Source of the DNA: Euonymus europaeus
Lineage: Eukaryota; Streptophyta; Magnoliopsida; Celastrales; Celastraceae
Assembly (NCBI GenBank): GCA_963580455.1
Contig: CAUZKV010000008.1
Coordinates: 806,001 to 870,000, forward strand
Direction of reading: 5' to 3'
DNA length: 64,000 bases
Position 1 is the stretch's first letter. Every line of letters starts with the position of its first letter. The translations under genes and the position numbers were made by a program. The notes under the pieces are model-generated. The model made no database searches and was not told the origin of the DNA. It saw nothing but the letters and a program-made list of their open reading frames with translations. This document shows, piece after piece, positions 61,227 through 64,000 of this stretch.

Positions 61227-63648
61227 ATATCCTTTGACTCTGAGTTCTGAATTCGGTGATTTTTAGCTTGATTTCACACTACTTTTTGAGCTCTACAAAC
61301 CTGGAGTTTCGGATTTTGATTTCAGAACTCGTGGCTAGTTGGTCTCGTTTCACCTATTTAGCCGCGAAATGTGGTTTCGTTACGTAAACAGTTTTAATAA
61401 TATCCGTTGACTCCGAGTTCTGAATTCGGTGATTTTTAGCTTGATTTCACACTACTTTTCGAGCTCTACGCTGCTAGCATTTCGGATTTTGATTTCAGAA
61501 CTCGTGGCTAGTAGGTCTCGTTTCACCTAGTTAGCCGCGAAATGTGGTTTCTTTACGTAAACGGTTTTATGAATATCCGTTGACTCCGAGTTCTGAATTC
61601 GGTGATTTTTAGCTTGATTTCACACTACTTTTCGAGCTCTACGCTCCTAGCATTTCGGATTTTGATTTCAGAACTCGTGGCTAGTAGGTCTCGTTTCACC
61701 TAGTTAGCCGCGAAATGTGGTTTCTTTACATAAACGGTTTTATGAATATCTGTTGACTCCGAGTTCTGGATTTGGTGATTTTTAGCTTGATTTCACACTA
61801 ATTTTCAAGCTCTACGATCCTGGCATTTCAGATTTTGATTTCAGAACTCGTGGATAGTTGGTCTCGTTTCACCTAGTTAGCCGCGATATGTGGTTTCTTT
61901 ACGTAAACGGTTTTATGAATATCCGTTGACTCCGAGTTCTGAATTCGGTGATTTTTAGCTTGATTTCACACTACTTTGCGAGCTCTACAATCCTGGCATT
62001 TCGGATTTTGATTTCAGAACTCGTGGCTAGTTGGTCTCGTTTCACCTAGTTAGCCGCGAAATGTGGTTTCTTTACGTAAACAGTTTTATGAATATCCTTT
62101 GACTCTGAGTTCTGAATTCGGTGATTTTTAGCTTGATTTCACACTACTTTTTGAGCTCTACAATCCTGGCGTTTCGGATTTTGATTTCAGAACTCGTGGC
62201 TAGTTGGTCTCGTTTCACCTATTTAGCCGCGAAATGTGGTTTCTTTACGTAAACAGTTTTAGGAATATCCGTTGACTCCGAGTTCTGAATTCGGTGATTT
62301 TTAGCTTGATTTTACACTAGTTTTTGAGCTCTACGCTCCTAGCGTTTCGGATTTTGATTTCAGAACTCGTGGCTAGTAGGTCTCGTTTCACCTAGTTAGC
62401 CGCGAAATGTGGTTTCTTTACGTAAACGGTTTTATGAATATCCGTTGACTCCGAGTTCTGAATTCGGTGATTTTTAGCTTGATTTCACACTAATTTTCGA
62501 GCTCTACGATCCTGGCGTTTCGGATTTTGATTTCAGAACTCGTGGCTAGTTGGTCTCGTTTCACCTAGTTAGCCGCGAAATGTGGTTTCTTTACGTAAAC
62601 AGTTTTATGAATATCCTTTGACTCAGAGTTCTGAATTCGGTGATTTTTAGCTTGATTTCACACTACTTTTTGAGCTCTACACTCCTGGTGTTTCGGATTT
62701 TGATTTCAGAACTCGTGGCTAGTTGGTCTCGTTTCACCTAGTTAGCCGCGAAATGTGGTTTCTTTACGTAAACGGTTTTATGAATATCCGTTGACTCCGA
62801 GTTCTGAATTCGGTGATTTTTAGCTTGATTTCACACTAATTTTCGAGCTCTACGATCCTGGGGTTTCGGATTTTGATTTCAGATCTCGTGGCTAGTATGT
62901 CTCGTTTCACCTAGATAGCCGCGAAATGTGGTTTCTTTACGAAAACGGTTTTATGAATATCTATTGACTCCGAGTTCTGAATTCGGTGATTTTTAGCTTG
63001 ATTTCACACTACTTTTCGAGCTCTACGCTGCTAGCGTTTCGGATTTTGATTTCAGAACTCGTGGCTAGTAGGTCTCGTTTCACCTAGTTAGCCGCGAAAT
63101 GTGGTTTCTTTTCGTAAACGGTTTTATGAATATCCGTTGACTCCGAGTTCTGAATTCGGTGATTTTTAGCTTGATTTCACACTACTTTTCGAGCTCTACC
63201 CTCCTAGCATTTCGGATTTTGATTTCAGAACTCGTGGCCAGTAGGTCTCGTTTTACCTAGTTAGCCGCGAAATGTGGTTTCTTTACATAAACGGTTTTAT
63301 GAATATCCGTTGACTCCGAGTTCTGAATTCAGTGATTTTTAGCTTGATTTCACACCAATTTTTGAGCTCTACGATCCTGGAGTTTCAGATTTTGATTTCA
63401 GAACTCGTGGATAGTTGGTCTCGATTCACCTAGTTAGCCGCGAAATGTGGTTTCTTTACGTAAACGGTTTTATGAATATCCGTTGACTCCGAGTTCTGAA
63501 TTCGGTGATTTTTAGCTTGATTTCACACTACTTTTCGAGCTCTACAATCCTGGCATTTCGGATTTTGATTTCAGAACTCGTGGCTAGTTGGTCTCGTTTC
63601 ACCTAGTTAGCCGCGAAATGTGGTTTCTTTACGTAAACAGTTTTAGGA

Positions 63649-63994
63649 ATATCCGTTGACTCCGAGTTCTGAATTCGGTGATTTTTAGCTTGATTTCAAA
63701 CTAGTTTTCGACCTCTACGCTCCTAGCGTTTCGGATTTTGATTTCAGAACTCGTGGCTAGTAGGTCTCGTTTCACCTAGTTAGCCGCGAAATGTGGTTTC
63801 TTTACGTAAACAGTTTTAGGAATATCCGTTGACTCCGAGTTCTGAATTCGGTGATTTTTAGCTTGATTTCACACTAGTTTTCGACCTCTACGCTCCTAGT
63901 GTTTCGGATTTTGATTTCAGAACTCGTGGCTAGTTGGTCTCGTTTCACCTATTTAGCCGCGAAATGTGGTTTCTTTACGTAAACAGTTTTAGGA
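63649..63994 (+). repeat. Adjacent pair of near-identical monomers, CGACCTC type
   Basis: Two neighbouring monomers (63,649 and 63,822) both read CTAGTTTTCGACCTCTACGC in place of the usual CGAGCTC, so both lack the GAGCTC site. This change is not seen elsewhere in the window. They probably mark a single-monomer duplication, or the start of a further block beyond the window. Base 63,995 begins the next, cut, monomer. Confidence 0.7.
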
Positions 63995-64000
63995 ATATCC

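Larger units (their letters stand above)
1..64000 (+). repeat. 173-bp satellite DNA array, 370 tandem monomers
   Basis: The whole window is one head-to-tail satellite array. The phrase ATATCCGTTGACTCCGAG recurs every 173 bases: starts at 1, 174, 347, 520, and so on to 63,995. All copies are in the same orientation and no unrelated sequence interrupts them. 370 x 173 minus 16 gives exactly the observed last start, and 16 one-base deletions can be located. The first monomer is 41% GC. Most monomers carry GAATTC at position 23, GAGCTC at 62 and the perfect palindrome TTTACGTAAA at 153-162. A length near 173 is close to one nucleosome plus linker and is common among centromeric satellites of plants and animals; a centromeric or heterochromatic role is inferred from this. 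I do not recognise the family. No stretch in the window holds a gene. Confidence 0.98.
23169..64000 (+). repeat. Satellite family II sub-array
   Basis: About 236 monomers of the second variant family, continuing to the window end. Diagnostic features are CACACTAATTTT or CACACTAGTTTT at 50-60, CGCTCCTAGC or CGCTGCTAGC at 70-79, AACAGTTTT or AACCGTTTT at 161-169, TTTTAGGAATAT at the monomer join, CCTTTGACTCTGAG at 5-18, and GTGGATAGTTGG. The family I markers GGTCTAG, AAATAGTTTTTG and AATCGTGG are absent as far as I can see. The 173-bp register continues unchanged across the boundary. Only two one-base deletions occur here, and they are copies of each other (48,871 and 49,735). Confidence 0.85.

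Noticed and set aside
1..64000. Open reading frames on either strand
   Set aside because: Each monomer has forward stops in all frames (for example TGA at 22, TAG at 38 and 129, TAA at 159) and reverse stops in all frames (complements of TCA 48, CTA 53 and CTA 67). Since 173 is not a multiple of 3, no frame can run through several monomers. Open stretches are short and repeat-borne.
1..64000. CRISPR array
   Set aside because: The regular spacing is of whole 173-bp near-identical units. There are no short repeats separated by unrelated spacers and no cas genes.
1..64000. Primate alpha satellite or Arabidopsis CEN178-type satellite, on the basis of similar length
   Set aside because: Only the length is alike. 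I see none of the sequence features I know from those families.
1..64000. Transposable element or LTR within the array
   Set aside because: The monomer register accounts for every base. No target-site duplication, terminal repeat, poly-A tail or coding domain is seen.
1..64000. Telomeric repeats, rRNA or tRNA genes
   Set aside because: No TTTAGGG- or TTAGGG-type runs, no 5S-like conserved core and no tRNA A/B boxes stand out. All sequence is the satellite.
1..64000. Assembly artefact (falsely repeated contig)
   Set aside because: Not excluded, but the copies carry many private variants in a consistent order, which simple mis-joining would not create. The near-identical 12- and 19-monomer duplications are the places where read support should be checked.

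Overview
The window is one uninterrupted tandem satellite array. A single monomer of 173 bp (41% GC in the first copy, counted by hand) repeats head to tail, always in the same orientation, from base 1 to base 64,000. The phase arithmetic closes: monomer 1 starts at base 1 and the 371st start falls at 63,995. That gives 370 complete monomers with a net loss of 16 bases, and I can locate 16 single-base deletions that account for all of it. I see no gene, RNA gene, transposable element, unrelated insert, inversion or telomeric repeat. Each monomer has stop codons in all six frames and 173 is not a multiple of 3, so the short open frames are incidental.

Organism: surely a eukaryote. A nucleosome-sized monomer, a long pure array, layered higher-order repeats and widespread CpG to TpG/CpA variants (implying cytosine methylation) fit a centromeric, pericentromeric or large heterochromatic satellite. 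I lean towards a plant, but I do not recognise the monomer as a named family, and no non-repeat sequence is present to settle the taxon. A centromeric role is inference.

Layout: two variant families meet at a monomer boundary at about 23,168/23,169. Family I (1-23,168) is marked by CTCCGAG, AACGG, the AGTAGG/AGTTGG alternation, a GGTCTAG subtype and a marker monomer with a one-base deletion (AAATAGTTTTTG). Its higher-order blocks include a near-exact 12-monomer tandem duplication (4,843-8,990), a 4-monomer block copied 1,210 bp away, 8- and 13-monomer blocks (10,547-16.6 kb), and a 15-16-monomer block copied about 8.5-8.6 kb away (8,127 and 16,600). Family II (23,169-64,000) is marked by CTAATTTT/CTAGTTTT, CGCTCCTAGC, AACAGTTTT, CCTTTGACTCTGAG and TTTTAGGAATAT. 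Its blocks include a 5-mer (23.2-25.2 kb), dimers (25.4, 40.1 and 54.8 kb), a 19-mer tandem duplication (26,802-33,375), 4-mers (33.4-35.1 and 39.1-40.5 kb), an 8-mer present three times (40.8, 43.2, 44.6 kb), a 6-mer (46.7-48.8 kb), a 5-mer (48.6-50.3 kb), a block present three times (37.2, 52.6, 56.9 kb) and a 7-mer (58.8-61.2 kb).

How it works together: nothing here encodes a product. The pattern is that expected when an array grows by repeated local amplification of blocks of 2 to 19 monomers, followed by point mutation. Every duplication keeps the 173-bp register, as expected of unequal exchange or break-induced copying between aligned monomers. Monomer positions quoted below take the A of ATATCCG at base 1 as position 1.
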